This document shows positions 47,750 through 60,046 of a stretch of 64,000 nt of DNA, piece after piece. Position numbers and translations under genes: made by a program. Source of the DNA: Toxonevra muliebris. Lineage: Eukaryota; Arthropoda; Insecta; Diptera; Pallopteridae. Below the pieces are notes generated by a model. It was not told the origin of the DNA, did no database searches, and saw nothing but the letters and a program-made list of their open reading frames with translations. The stretch is from the NCBI GenBank assembly GCA_963691655.1, contig CAVNUY010000005.1, positions 1-64,000 on the forward strand. Reading direction: 5' to 3'. Position 1 is the first letter of the stretch, and each line of letters begins with the position of its first letter.

Positions 47750-47988
47750 TGTGGGATCTTTTATTTAGTGAAACAATTCAAATTAAATTCAATTATTTAT
47801 TATAGTAAAGAACAATTTAATATTAGAAGTTAATGTTAGAAAAAAGATATTAAAATATTTTGAGAAAGCGAGGTTTAGATTTTAAATTGAATATAGCTCT
47901 ACCGATCACCACGTCCACGTCTATAATCCACGGCTGTCGGCTTTCAACTCGCTCTGCTATGGGTGTGCGAAACTTCACCACGCCCACA
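47750..47988 (-). repeat. 5' LTR of gypsy F
   Basis: 239 bases, one difference from the other LTR (plus strand AAAGCGAGG at about 47870, against AAAGAGAGG). Confidence 0.95.
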
Positions 47989-48713
47989 TACATTTTTTCA
48001 ATGTCACCATTGAAAACGAATTTATAAAGACGCCATTTGAGGATAATGACCATCAGCTCTGATTGTATTGTAGGGCCAGTGTGGAGAACGTCATTCAAGG
48101 AGTTTCCAGAACTGGATTCCTTTGACGCGTTGAAAACGACACGTACTTTGGAAGTGGTTTTCTCGGGTCGGATTACTGTATGGTGGGGCAAATAAAAGGA
48201 AAAACATCTACCATTGGAGATAATTTCACGGGAAGATGTTACCTCCATGTGTTTTATGGTGATGTATTCTTCCAAAACTTCACTGTAAAATTTGTTGAGA
48301 TCACCCTTCTTGTCAAGAGAGCGTTCTATGCTCAATAGTTGTTGGTAAGTGGAGCTTCGGGAGTGCCCTAACGCTAAGTTTTTTGGGAATTCTTTTTTAA
48401 AAGGAAGTCTTACAACATAGCGGCCACCCGGTCTTCGGGTTATGGTTTTTTGGTACAACTTCTCACAAGCTATATCGTCCTCTGATAGAGGGCGGAATTG
48501 TGGTAATTCTTCCTGTTCCCAGAATTTCCTGAGTTGAAGGCTTATAGGGTCATGAGGAATGATTTTTGAAACTTGTGTCGAGAACGTTGACACATTTTCT
48601 CTTATAGGACCACTTAAGATCCATCCCAATATGGTATTTTGGGCTAAAAGGCTACCACATGTTAGTGTACCTTCCAGAAGTATCTCTGGGGTAAGATCAC
48701 TTCCTATAACCAT
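47989..48713 (-). pseudogene. pol: BEL2 pol, linker and RT start
   Basis: Open from [13 protein letters not shown] to NGDIEKMY, where gypsy F is inserted. It contains the [20 protein letters not shown] and VVFNASK blocks of BEL RT. It resumes at 43319. Confidence 0.85.
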
Positions 48714-50538
48714 ATCTATTTGGGCTGGTGAAAAACAGTTGGGATCGGCAAGATTTAAAGCCGATAGCTCATCTTAATTCGGGTGGCTTGCCTTGAAAGT
48801 GAGTAATAGCTTTGTAAGCTGGGGCAGTACTATGGCTTGTGCTTCAATTTTAGTGTTGTTGCACGTAGCCAGTGTCAAGAAGCAAATTTGGCTTGCGTTC
48901 TGAACAACTGCATCTCCTATGCCGGAAATTGCATAATGGGATTTTTTAGTGGGGATCCCTATTCGTTTCTAAACCTTTGAGGAGATAAAGGTCCTTTGCG
49001 AACCTTGATCAATCAGAGCTCTAACTTTGAAAAGGTCGCCTGACTGTGCAAGAGAAACTATGGCTAGGGAGTAATATTCTTTCATTATTACTTGTGTGAT
49101 GTGAGTGTATCATATCACTTGGCTCCTGTCGTGAACATGAGGGTTGTTCCGACGGCAGTGTTGTTGAAACTTGGGAAAGGGTCGGTTTGAGTGGCCTATT
49201 ATGAGTGTGTGGGGTAGTATAGTGTAGCATTGAATGATTCTTTTTCTGGCAGTAAACACAAGTGAAATTATTTTTGCAATCTTGCTTCTTGTGTGAGAAC
49301 GCAAGGCAATTTTCACAAATCCTATTACTACAGACGTATTGTTGTCTTTCAGGGATAGACATTTGTTTGAATTTGGGACAAAATCTGAGGGAATGGTTTA
49401 GTTGACATAAGCTGCAACGGAAGGAGTTGGTCTCTGCTAGATAAGATTGAGATCTATTGAGAAATTTATTTTGGGTAAGATTATTGTGATTAGAGCTATT
49501 TGGTTTGGGTTTGCTGGGTCTAATGCTGTTGAGTCTTTCTACTACTTCTTGTCTGGCAGTTAGAAATTCATCCATTTGGGACCAAAGTGGGACATCTTTA
49601 CGAGATTTGAGGGATTGCTCCCACAGAGATAGTGTTTCCTCAGGTAATTTAGAGGAACAAATATAAACCAGGATGGGGTCCCAATTCTTTGTATCGACGG
49701 CTTGAGAGGAGAGAACACTCAAACTGTTATTAATTGTGGTTTGTATTTTTTGTATTGCATTACTATTATCTGAAAGTACGGGTGCAATATTTAAAAGGGT
49801 TTTAATCTGATTGTCGACTAGGATACGTGTGTTCCCGTATCACGGCTTTAAAGTTTCCCATGCTAAATCAAAATTATTGTCGTTTAGCTGGTACTGTTTT
49901 ACAATAGCACCAGCTTGACCTTTAGTTTTGAATCGGAGATGGTATAATTTTTGGGCTGGAGTGAGTTTAGGGTGGTTTATATACACCGCAGTAAACATGT
50001 CCCGGAAGGACGGCCACTTTTCATACCCTCCATAAAAGACTTCCGTATCACAGGGTGGAAGTTTGAGATGGACTTCAGAATGCGTGGGTTGAATTTGATT
50101 TAATACTTGTGTTGTTGTGGGTGCTTGGGATTGGAGTCTAGATTGAGTTTGTAACATTTTGAGCAGATCCAGCAATTGAGCTTTGCATTCTTCAAAATCT
50201 TCTGTGCAGACATCGAACTTGCTGCATGCGGACTCCTTAAATTTTTCTGGCAGTGCAGCATCCTCGGTGATGCATACCTTCTCGTATGCATCAATGACTG
50301 CAGACCATTTGCGGTCAAGATTTTGAAGTCTGACTTCCACTCTGGATTCTGTTTGGTCCTCTATGTCCAATGCTGCTATTTTGTTGCACAACTGCACGAG
50401 GGTGTCAGTTTCAAATATGAATTTGGTTGCTGCTACATCTTGCCGAGTTGTACTCCTCGTGCGAGGTTTCAATGGCTTTTTTGAGTCTTTGTCAAACTCA
50501 TCTTGAGACCCGCTTGCTGTTGGTGGTGATCTTATCAT
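48714..50538 (-). pseudogene. gag: BEL2 gag and protease
   Basis: Starts MIRSPPTASGSQDEF at 50538, closely matching BEL1. One in-frame TGA (49840-49842) stands where BEL1 has an Arg codon in KSRYGNTR. The knuckles CSLCQLNHSLRFC, CENC and CVYCQKK are intact. A frameshift near 49070 and stops near 48970 and 48775 interrupt the protease region, where the DQGSQ motif is still readable (about 48995-49015). Confidence 0.85.
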
Positions 50539-52810
50539 GATTAATGTTTAAAGTCGATAGAAAAAAGGGAAAATATATGCATGGAGTGTTTAACTAAGTG
50601 TTAGCTAATGGAGTGCTACGCAAAACGAGGGTTTGGTGTAAAAGTTTAAATTTCTTCAAAGTTATGTGATTTCAGTTCAATGAGGCATGGATAGCCAATA
50701 AAATAACAATGAAGGGGATAAGTTGATTGGGTTAATGTATTGTAATATAAAAAATATTAGATTTGTATATTATTTGTGAGTATGATTTTTTTTGTGTGTA
50801 ATTATTGTGTAAATTAAGAAAAGCGTGAATTGTGGTTTGTGCTAAGCATACAATGTTATATAAACGAGTGTAAAGTATATTGAATGAATTTTTATTTTAT
50901 TTTTGAGATTGTTCATGTGAATGTTCACTGGGTTGTACTTTTTTTACCAACTCACAGGTGAATAATACTAATGTACTCAACTGTGGGTTGTGTCCTATTT
51001 AAACTTATATGAATTTAGTTTTTTAAAAGAGGACTTATTATAATTTTTTTTTTTTTTAAGTATAGCAACCCAACTGAAACTAAAATATGAACAAGAGAGA
51101 GGAAAAAAAAATAAAACCTTTGTGATTGCAAACATATGTAGTCATACATATAACTTTAAGTTAATAACTAATTGTTCTGTTTGTTTTGAATTCAAACCTT
51201 CGAACAAGATTGTGTCGAATGCAATGAGCGAGCAAATGTTCGTGTAAACGAGCGAGCAAATGTTCTGTTAAGCGATTGCTTTGTGCTAGACGAACTAATT
51301 AGTAGTATATATGAAAAATCAAAAACGAAAGAACTTCGTTGTGTTTAAAGTATGATGTTAAAAGTATATAATGAAAACGCGCTAGATTTTGTATATAGAA
51401 ACCGTTTGCAGTATATATGTATATAGAGAGAGAGATGTTTCGTCAACGGAACAAACGGAATTGAATCGTATGATTATTGTTCGAATATGTAAAAACGCGC
51501 CAATTTTGTACGAGTATATAGCAAAAATGAGAGAAGTTTTATATATATATACATATATATGTGCATATATGTATATATTTTGGATCCTTTTAGCGGATTT
51601 TATCATTTACCGTGATTCCGGTGAACAATACTGTAAATTTCAAAAGGATATGTTTTTCAGATATGTAATAAAATAATTTGCATGTTATGAGAAATGTAAC
51701 ATGGGGACTGTACTTTGTGTATATACATGTCCAATGGAAAGTACAATTGAACAAATGTACTTTGGTCAATTGTACTTTTTCCGTACATATAATATGAGTA
51801 AAAATATGTCGACTTCATGTCCTTGGGTTTTCTTACTGAGTTGGCCGTTGTTGTTGGGTTTTGCTATTGCTGTTGATGAAGATCCTGGTGGTGGTGCTAC
51901 TGCTGGAATTGCTTATATTGTTGTTGAAGCGTGGTTTTATGTTGTATAGAAGTTGCTGCCGTTGCTGTTGATGATGCTGTTGCTGGTGGTGATGAATTTG
52001 TTCACGGTCACCTTGCTGATGCTTTGTTGATGTGCAACTATATTGCCCTTTGTTTTAAATTTTCAATTTCTTTCTAATTTTCAGTTATTTTCACATTATA
52101 TATATTATGCGTTATTCCTTTTACGTTTTATTGAATTTAATATCACTTTGTGGTGTCACAATGGGTCGTTCAGGCCTAAGTGTGTCTCTCGACAGCCACT
52201 CCAACCTAACCTAATATCACTTTTTCCCTTTTTTTTTCACTGCAGACACCTTTTTTTCGCTGCTATGTCTTGGTTTGAGTGTTTAATTTTTGAGGTTTTC
52301 GCTCCGTTTGTTATTATGCTTTAAAAGTTATGATTAAACGATTGCAGTATTTAATTTAAATTACACTTTATATATTTTTTTCTTTATTGTATTATATATT
52401 CAATGATTTTGAAACGAATTTTATAGAAAAATATAAAGCAGCGCAGTTAACGCAGCTAATTTTTTTGCACAAAGCTCGGATATTATTTTTTAAATTGTTT
52501 TGAGATTTTACACTTAAATTTTTTCACAAGTGTGGATATTATATTTCCTTTTGTTTTAAATATTTATTGAGCACTTTCACCACATTTGTATGATATTTTT
52601 TCACTTTGATTTTGCGCGTGCAATTTAACGACGCTGCCAATACGCGATTTCTTCACGAAAGTTCTACCGTTAAAACTGGAGATGAGCACTTTGTGATGAA
52701 TGCGTAGCGTTGTCAAGCGATAAAAATGTTTGGAATGTTAATTTGGCGAACGGCTGACCGATTGAAATTTTTAAGGTTTGTTTCAGTTTTTTTGTTTTCA
52801 CGGATTATCG
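50539..52810 (-). other. Long leader of BEL2
   Basis: About 2.3 kb, non-coding, with T runs, TATA-type runs (51530-51580) and CTG/GTT triplet repeats (51840-52030). It shares layout with the BEL1 leader. Confidence 0.55.
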
Positions 52811-52830
52811 GAATCCGGCTCGAGGGACCA
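52811..52830 (-). other. Primer binding site of BEL2, tRNA-Tyr
   Basis: TGGTCCCTCGAGCCGGATTC, matching the tRNA-Tyr 3' end with one mismatch near the start. A longer match than in BEL1. Confidence 0.8.
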
Positions 52831-53210
52831 TGTTTTAACGTATTCCAAATTAAAGTAAACACAATTATTGATTACGTTATAAAGCTTTAATAAAGAATTC
52901 AAATTTATGCAATGTTTTGCACTTCATGTGCGTATGGGGCGATTTGAGTTCGCTTAGATATAAGTAGTAAGAAGAGATAATAATAAGTGATTAAAAATTA
53001 TGAGTGGACGGCTTTTATAGCCGTTACCACAATAAAATAACAAGCTTCGAAATATAAATGACACAAAGCTTATAAGTAAAAGAATTCATGATTTTAGTAC
53101 AAGTAATAGATTGCAAAAAGTGCATGTAATAGAACAATATAAAATGATATAAAAGAAAGGAGAACATGAAAAAACATAAGTAAAACTATCAGTTGGAACT
53201 CGTTCCAACA
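52831..53210 (-). repeat. 5' LTR of BEL2
   Basis: 380 bases. The minus strand starts TGTTGGAACGAG and ends CGTTAAAACA, next to the primer site. Confidence 0.9.
53009..53023 (-). promoter_or_regulatory. Palindromic TATA box, BEL2 5' LTR
   Basis: CGGCTATAAAAGCCG on the minus strand, identical to that of BEL1 although most of the two LTRs differs. Confidence 0.6.
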
Positions 53211-53215
53211 CTCAA

Positions 53216-53427
53216 AGTGTAACTTCATTTTTCAATCGTATATAAGGTCATGCTCGATTGCGCTAAGAGTCATTCCAATCGAGACGTCAAGAAATAAAGA
53301 TTATTAAACCTTGCACTCGCTATTGTTTTTTTCACCCTCTTCAAATATACAGTCGGCAATTAAGACTGAAGAAGAAATTGTGGCTCTTCAGGCTAGTTGC
53401 TAGATTTTTCGAAAGCTCTTCTCTACA
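53216..53427 (+). repeat. 3' LTR of gypsy C, second part
   Basis: Continues the LTR after the BEL2 target duplication (53211-53215). Matches 37003-37190 closely and ends CTTCTCTACA. Confidence 0.8.
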
Positions 53428-53496
53428 GAGCAATAATTTATAACTATCACATATCGATGTCGAAGTCTATACTCTCTTTATTATGGCCATAACCAC

Positions 53497-55223
53497 GGTT
53501 GCCACATCAAAACTTATTTTGGGGCCAAAAACAAAAGCAAAAAGGACCAAAATGGAAAAAAATGGACCAAATTTTTTTTAAATTATTTTGTTTATTTAAC
53601 AAGTAAATATAGCACATTATAAAATGTGTATAACAATTTTATAATATTTTTTTTAGCGATTGCTAGAGAATACATTCATATATCACATCAAACTAAAACA
53701 AAAAAACAATATTTAATGACAGGTATATAAAAATTACTTATAATATTTTAAGTGATTATTATATAGTACAAACATAAGTATATCACATTATATATTAGCA
53801 GAAAAAACAAAAAAAGAAGTGCTTACAAGTTCATATAGCATATATGTATGTATGTATTAAAAAGTGTATAAAATGTAAAAACTACTTATAATATTTTAAG
53901 AGATTGTTATATAGTAAAAACATATATCACATTAAACAATATCAAAAACAACAACATAAAAATGGTTAGCAATTCAGATACAAAGAACATTTTTGGGACT
54001 GGAAATAAATCAAGTATATCGACAAATCAAAAAATAACAAGGCAGAAAGTATATTATTTTATAGATGAATACAAATGTAAAGTCATTTTTGAAATCAGAT
54101 ATCAAAGAAGAAATTTAGAAAAAAACGGTATTCAAAACCAAAAAACAGTGCCATATACTCCTCAACAGAATGGCGTTGCTAAATCTTTACTACTCAGTAG
54201 TATCGAAACCAAAGTAGACATCGACCGGCTCTTACATCTTTATCAGAAGCATGCAAAGACTTGGTGTGATTTCGGCGAATTTTGAGTGGATTTAATCAAC
54301 AAATGAGCGCACCAAAGTTGTACGAAGACAAAGTTGCTTGAGACCGATTGAAGGAGAGAAGTTTTCAGGTTTCTGACCAATAAAAGCACAAAGACGCGCG
54401 AGTTTTTTTTCAAAAGGACTAAGTAGATAAAAAGTTGCACTTACTGTCCGACCGAAAACATGAAGGCAGACTTACTGATGAAGCCATTGCCAGCAAGGTG
54501 GATTAATTAATTCAAATTATTGGTAAATGTTCAGATAACACTTCTGATTGGGATTAAAAATCACTTTTTGACTCAAATTTTGTTAATATGAATTGGGGCG
54601 TGCCGCCCTTTCCCGGTTCGGGTTCTTGTCGCTAAAATTTTTTCAAAAAATAGTACAAATAACTAAAAAAAAGATATGACTAAAAATGAACACATAATGC
54701 ATAAATTGCACTTGTGTCGCCCAAACTAAAAGGTCAAGGTATTTGTATTCAAATCATACTTAAAAAAAGTAAAAAGGACCAAAATGGCCACCGAATTTAG
54801 TGCGTCATGTATCCATTTAGTTTCTTTTATTTGTTATTTTACTATTTATTAAGTACATTTTAATGCCAAAACTCCGTTTTTCGGGAAGGGCCTGCTCTCC
54901 CTAATTCAAATAAACAAAATTTGGGTCAAAAAAGTGATTTTTTTTAAAAAAATTCTCATCAAGTGTGTTCTGAAAAATTCTAAATAATTTTACTGCATTG
55001 AATAAAGACACTAGTTTGCTTAATATAACATTTCATTACTACAACTTTCTTACACTGATTTTTTTAACATTACATTTTTTTAGTCACAGAGTGACTCATA
55101 CATTACATATGAAAGTTAATTACTTAATATTTTTGAAAAAGGACCAATTCAGAAAAAAAGGACCAGCGGACCAAACGAAAATAAAAGGACCACTTTTGGT
55201 CCAAAAGGACCAAAGTGGCAACC
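53497..55223 (+). mobile_element. Non-autonomous element, copy B, full length
   Basis: Ends GGTTGCCAC and GTGGCAACC (9-base inverted). Flanks ATGGCCATAACCAC (53483-53496) and ATGGCCATAACACAC (55224-55238) form an 11-14 base duplication with one indel. GGACCAAA-type motifs crowd both ends (53545-53575 and 55140-55215). The duplication length fits no common cut-and-paste class except Mutator-like, so the superfamily is open. Confidence 0.65.
53962..54285 (+). pseudogene. Copia integrase-like remnant inside copy B
   Basis: The frame includes YYFIDEYKCKVIF and QKTVPYTPQQNGVAK, matching the copia integrase strand FIDE and the TVPYTPQQNGVAE signature that holds the catalytic Glu; here Glu reads Lys. 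The two pieces are much closer together than in a real integrase, so most of the domain is deleted. The same piece exists inverted in copy A. Confidence 0.65.
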
Positions 55224-55238
55224 ATGGCCATAACACAC

Positions 55239-57099
55239 GTTTTAGTCTAAATTCAGAAGCATCATAAACATTAATGCTGTTTATTGGTTTTATTTGGTTT
55301 TAAATAAGTTCATTGCTTTGATAAAAAATGTTGTTAAGACTATTAGGGAATTGAATTATTTAGGGGACCATTTAGTGTCTTTTAAATTGAAAAAAACGCG
55401 TTAAAAACCCCGCTGACCGCCAAATCACTTTTTCCGTGTTTTAATTTTCAAAAAGCACTAAATTTAGCGGGAAAAGCGCTGAGTTGGCCACACTGCTTGC
55501 GACCACAGAAATAATGAATTGGTTTGTGTTTTTATATGTAATTCTATTTATCAAGTACTGGGTTGCTTGTCCTTTAGCAATTTTGAAAAATAAAACCATA
55601 GTCCGAAAACAAATAATTTGCACAACACTCATTAAATTTAATTCTTTCAACATAGCATGTAGGATACCCTATTGATCTCACGTCACTTCTACTTCTTCGT
55701 TACTTCTGCCTTTACTAGGAATGTTCCAAATAATTTATTGAATTAATAACACAGTGCAACAACCAGAATGAGTTTAGTACGTGAATTTTTTGTTCACAGT
55801 TAAAGTTGATTACATTAGAGCACTGTCTAATGTGAAAAAATTTGATAAATTAATGATTATTTCTTTACATTTCTGGGGTCGAGTAATTATTGTTTGATGT
55901 TTTTTACATAGGACCTACGCTAGAGGGCGCTGTCATACAACTTTTTCTATTGTTTATGTATTTTTATAAGAAAAGTTATATTTTTAATGTTTTTGAAGCT
56001 CAGAAATTTATTTTTGATGTCCGTTTTACTACTACAAGAATAGCATTTCTATGAAAAAAAATAGCATTTTTAATTAATTAATTTTTTATTTCTACTTCCA
56101 AATATTTTATTCTAGTTTTTTAAATGATAAAAATTCCCAACAAAAGTTATGAAGGATAATATCGCTTATTTACTAAAACACTGTCATAAGTCAAAAAACG
56201 CGATTTTGCAGAAAACGCGTTTAAAGTTTTCAATCGACTCCCACTTTGCAGAAAAAAAGAAGAAATCTTATAATTCTCATGCGCAGAGTATACAATATAT
56301 TAATATGAAATTTTTACACAATATGAAGCGTGATATAATGAATAATTCTGCATCATTAACTCAAAATTCGTGTTTTTGACTTTGTTTGTTGCAAAGAAAA
56401 AAAATAATTCGTTTCAATGATATAAACGGACCAACTGACAGTGGTACTGATGACAGTAGCATTAACGGTAGTGAAAATGAAAATATACCGAATTGAAAAG
56501 AACTGAAAATCTAGTATTCTAAAATTTATTATATTTTTGATAAATTTTTATCATAAACTCTTTTTTTGTATTTAAAAAAAAAATTTCAACAACGCGTTTG
56601 AAGATAAAAATATGATATTTTAATTTAAAAAAATCATTTTTCCTAAAAAAAATTTTTTCTCTTGTTTTTATCATAATTTTTTTATATTTATATAATTAAA
56701 ATAAATTGTTTTCTTAAAAACATGATTTTTTTAATTAAAAATAATGTTTTTCTTATAAAACAGTCATTCTTATATATATATATATATATATATATAGGAA
56801 AAGCCTAAAAAAAATTTGAAGCAAATCAAAAATGTTGACCAATAAAAATCTTTGATTTGTAAAAGATGTGCTATTTTTAAAGTAAAAGTAATTAAATGCA
56901 AATACATGATTATAAGTAATAACAAAGCTTTTAGTAATAATTCTTAATATTAATATTTATGAACAACGCTCTTATCTTTTTTCGGACCAAAAACTATGTA
57001 TTTCTTACAAAAATTTTTAAAAAACTGTAAATCAATTTCAAAAAAACTGTATATTTCGCGGTATCAATTTTTTCAATGAAAATTAACAAGGAAAGCAAT
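55239..57099. other. AT-rich non-coding stretch
   Basis: No gene or element recognised. Contains a TA dinucleotide run (about 56773-56796). Confidence 0.4.
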
Positions 57100-57345
57100 T
57101 CATCCAACATCTAAATCGTCTTCGTTCTCCATTTTCATATCTCCTTCTGTAGTTGTATTGAATTTGTGCTTTGAAGAAATTTCACGAAGCGATTCCGGCT
57201 TTGCTATGAGATATTTATAGAAATCAACGCATGGATATTTCAAGTTAGCTTTGACGACAAGAATCGCCTTCAATGTTTCCATTTCTTTCAAAGGTATACT
57301 CACAATGAGTTGCCATTGTTCTTTCAGACGTTTTGCATTGCGATT
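57100..57345 (-). pseudogene. Unrecognised C-terminal protein fragment
   Basis: The minus-strand frame includes LKFINRNAKRLKEQWQLIV and CVDFYKYLIAKPESLREI and ends in an acidic tail ENEDDLDVG. Helical, Lys- and Glu-rich. The pattern recalls the last part of some hAT-type transposases, but I am not confident. Upstream sequence decays at once. Confidence 0.3.
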
Positions 57346-57589
57346 GATAAATTTTAATTTCGTAGCGCTAAAATTTGTATATTTTTTTCTTAGAATAAAC
57401 GCGGTATTTTGGTAAAAAAAAAAGGCGGTATGCGATTTTGGGGTTTACAAAACGGTGTACTACCGCGAAAAACTGTAGATACGAGCGTTATTCATGAATA
57501 TAATTGCATATGGGTACCCAATTTTGCTTCTTTGTTTTCTCAACGAGTTATACGTTATAGTTTAATATTTATTTAGCTTTCTTAATCTA

Positions 57590-58370
57590 TTTTTATGCAT
57601 GATTTTTTTCTTTGTTACTTGTTTCATCATATATGCATACATTAACTTCATCAAAGTTTTTAACTATATATGGACCCTGGTAAATGCTTCGGTGTTTTTC
57701 AAATGGCTCCTTCTGAACCAAAACACTATTCCCTACTTCCAGCATCAATGGTTTCGCATATTTGTCCAATAGATGGTTGCTTTTTATTTTAGCTTGTTTT
57801 TCAAATTATGTGCTAATATTTAACTTCTTTCGCATAATTTTCTACATCATAAATAGGATCAGTTGTATGGTTTTGTATTTCCCTAGCCAATGTTGCTGTT
57901 TTACCATATACTATTTCATATGGCGTAAATTTAATGTCAAATAATGTATTTGTTCTTGAGTTATGGAAAAACGTAAAATATTTTAGATATGTATCCCAAT
58001 CAGATAAATTTTTGTCTATATACGCGCGGAGGTATTCATTAAATACGCTATGGTTACGTTTTACGGTTGCTACTGTTTCGTGGTGGTACGCTGTTAAAAA
58101 ATGGTGAGTGATGTTTAAAAGTTTTGTCAATTCAGATAATGTTTCGTTCTTGAATTCCGTACCTAAATCGGATTTTATTGAATTCATTGTACCATATACC
58201 AACACGAAACTTTCGAAAAATGCGTTAGCAACTGTTATAGCGTTCTTGTCTAGCAATGATATTGTAACTAGATGATTGGTTAACCCTTCCCTGCCCATAT
58301 TTGGTCCCACCACTTTGGACAGTAATAGTGGCGTCCAACAGTCAAACCACAATATGGGTTTCGTAGATTG
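57590..58370 (-). pseudogene. 412/mdg1-like gypsy integrase remnant
   Basis: Minus strand: LVTISLLDKNAITVANAFFE, SDLGTEFKNETLSEL (second Asp), AYHHETVATVKRNHSVFNEY (Lys where the catalytic Glu is expected in TVERNH), WDTYLKYFTFFHNSRTN, TPYEIVYGKTA, then the C-terminal segment VGNSVLVQKEPFEKHRSIYQ and GPYIVKNF. The first Asp region is lost. This is the domain that element A lacks in the window, but it is a separate decayed copy. Confidence 0.75.
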
Positions 58371-59931
58371 CAGTTTTCTGTATCGATGCGCATATATAAC
58401 GGTAAGAAAATGTCAGCTATCAAAAGTTATTGCCATTTTTATGTGAAAAACCCGTTTTTCACAAAAAATTAAATAAAATAAAATTTTTGATTTTCTATAT
58501 AGCCGAAAGATATTGTTTCTATGAATTTCACACTGAATAATTAGTATAAATTTTAGTTTTTGGCTATTTTACCACGTTTATATCAACTCGCTTTCAATGG
58601 TGTCTGTTTGTCTGTCTGTCAGTCTGTTCGGTACAAATTTTGCAATCGATTTTAAACTAACTTCCCGATGAGCTAGAGACTAGAAATTTAAAATATAGTT
58701 CAGAACTGGAAGACAATGCAATATGAAATATCTAAAATATATATAAATATAAAAATATTTAAAATATTAGCATCGGAAGTTTTCCCATTTTTTCATAGAT
58801 CAAAGCATTGAATTCATCGTTGTTAAAATCATTGCTTTAGCGGGAGTAGAATATATGTATATGTGTATACATACACAAATTCAAAGACAAATGAGAGAGA
58901 GAACAAAAGCAAACAATAACAAACTTTTCTTTTCATTTTGTTCCGCTTACAAAGAGTATAGATTGTAAAGAGATCGCAATTTGCTCTTGCTGGAATCGAA
59001 ACAAAAAATCGTTGAAACAGCAGCGAGGTGCAATACCGATGGTGTGACAGCGATGGCTGTCAATACATCCAGCAGACAAAAATGTATGAATGGATGAGTT
59101 TGACGTGTTTGATGAAATAAATATTTAACATTTCTTTTAGCAAATAACTTTACAGTATTTATATATTATTTATATACAAATATGTAAACGTTTTGTTTTG
59201 ATTTTATGAATTTTATATAAGTACTTTTAAATCTTTTTCTACTGATTTCATGAAATCAAAATGCGAAGAAATATTATCACTATTTTCAACATTGTACCTA
59301 AATATATGTATGTAAATAAGTATATTTAGCTAAAATGTTAGAACTTTTCATATTTTATATTTTAATATATAAATAAATTATTCTTCTTGTACATTTTTAC
59401 ATCCATAACATCAAATCTTCTTCTTACTATGTATTTGGCAAATGCCTTTATTTCATTTCTGTTTCAAAGTGTAGAATCACAACGAGGTGCAATGTAAAAA
59501 CAGTATTTATTGAGTACCCATTTATGTAAGAAGATATAATTTGAATTCTGTTATATTTAATGAATAGCGCTATTCGCAATCTGGGGAAAATGATCTTGTA
59601 CGAGTCCAATTATTAATTGCGACATTGCTTAGACAATTGGTTTTGATTCAATGTGTCAACAATTTCAAATTCCAATTGAGTTTAAGTGACTTCAAAACCT
59701 CAATTGACTTCAAGTCACTCCAATTTAGTGCGAATTGTCGGTTATTAACCATGACTTCAAGGTATTGCAATTAAATTGAATGCATTCTTTTACAGCTCTC
59801 GTCTTTACTTAAAATCGATTGCAAAATTTCACACACACAAGACTAAAAAGTAAAAAATAATAATTTAAATAAAAAATATTTTTAATATACCACGTTTTTA
59901 AAATGGACTAAAAAGTATAAAATAATTTCTC
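58371..59931. other. Non-coding AT-rich stretch
   Basis: A short TCTG run at about 58600-58625. No protein or element recognised. Confidence 0.4.
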
Positions 59932-60046
59932 CTAACCACATACAGATTCACAACCACATATAAATTCCTTATCCCATACAGATTGTCCTGAAAATTTGTA
60001 ACTGTGAATTTTAGTAGGACGAAAATACTTGTATGTGTGCAGCACA

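Larger units (their letters stand above)
43320..47988 (-). mobile_element. Ty3/gypsy element F, nearly intact, inserted in BEL2
   Basis: 4669 bases. LTRs of 239 bases (43320-43558 and 47750-47988) differ at one base as I read them. Target duplication TACA (43316-43319 and 47989-47992). One gag-pol reading frame broken by one frameshift and two stops. Confidence 0.95.
39578..53210 (-). mobile_element. BEL/Pao retrotransposon BEL2, carrying gypsy F and an RTE fragment
   Basis: Minus strand. LTRs at 39578-39919 and 52831-53210, target duplication CTCAA (39573-39577 and 53211-53215), tRNA-Tyr primer site. Protein order follows BEL1 throughout and is close in sequence, but gag-pol has stops, shifts, two insertions and integrase deletions. 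Confidence 0.9.
36945..53427 (+). mobile_element. Ty3/gypsy element C, internally deleted, 3' LTR split by BEL2
   Basis: Plus strand. 5' LTR 36945-37293, primer site, gag and pol remnants, polypurine tract AGAGGGGGAGGA ending 39390, 3' LTR 39391-39577 continued at 53216-53427. Target duplication GAGC (36941-36944 and 53428-53431) spans the whole nest and confirms the outer limits. The two LTRs differ by large indels, so it is old. Confidence 0.85.

Noticed and set aside
51377..51676. Tyr/Ile-rich ORFs in the BEL2 leader
   Set aside because: Produced by TATATA and GTATAT runs; open on both strands.
54243..54440. Minus-strand ORF in copy B, also present in copy A (6132-6332)
   Set aside because: It persists in both copies only because the copies are similar; composition is Leu/Val/Ser-rich with no domain.
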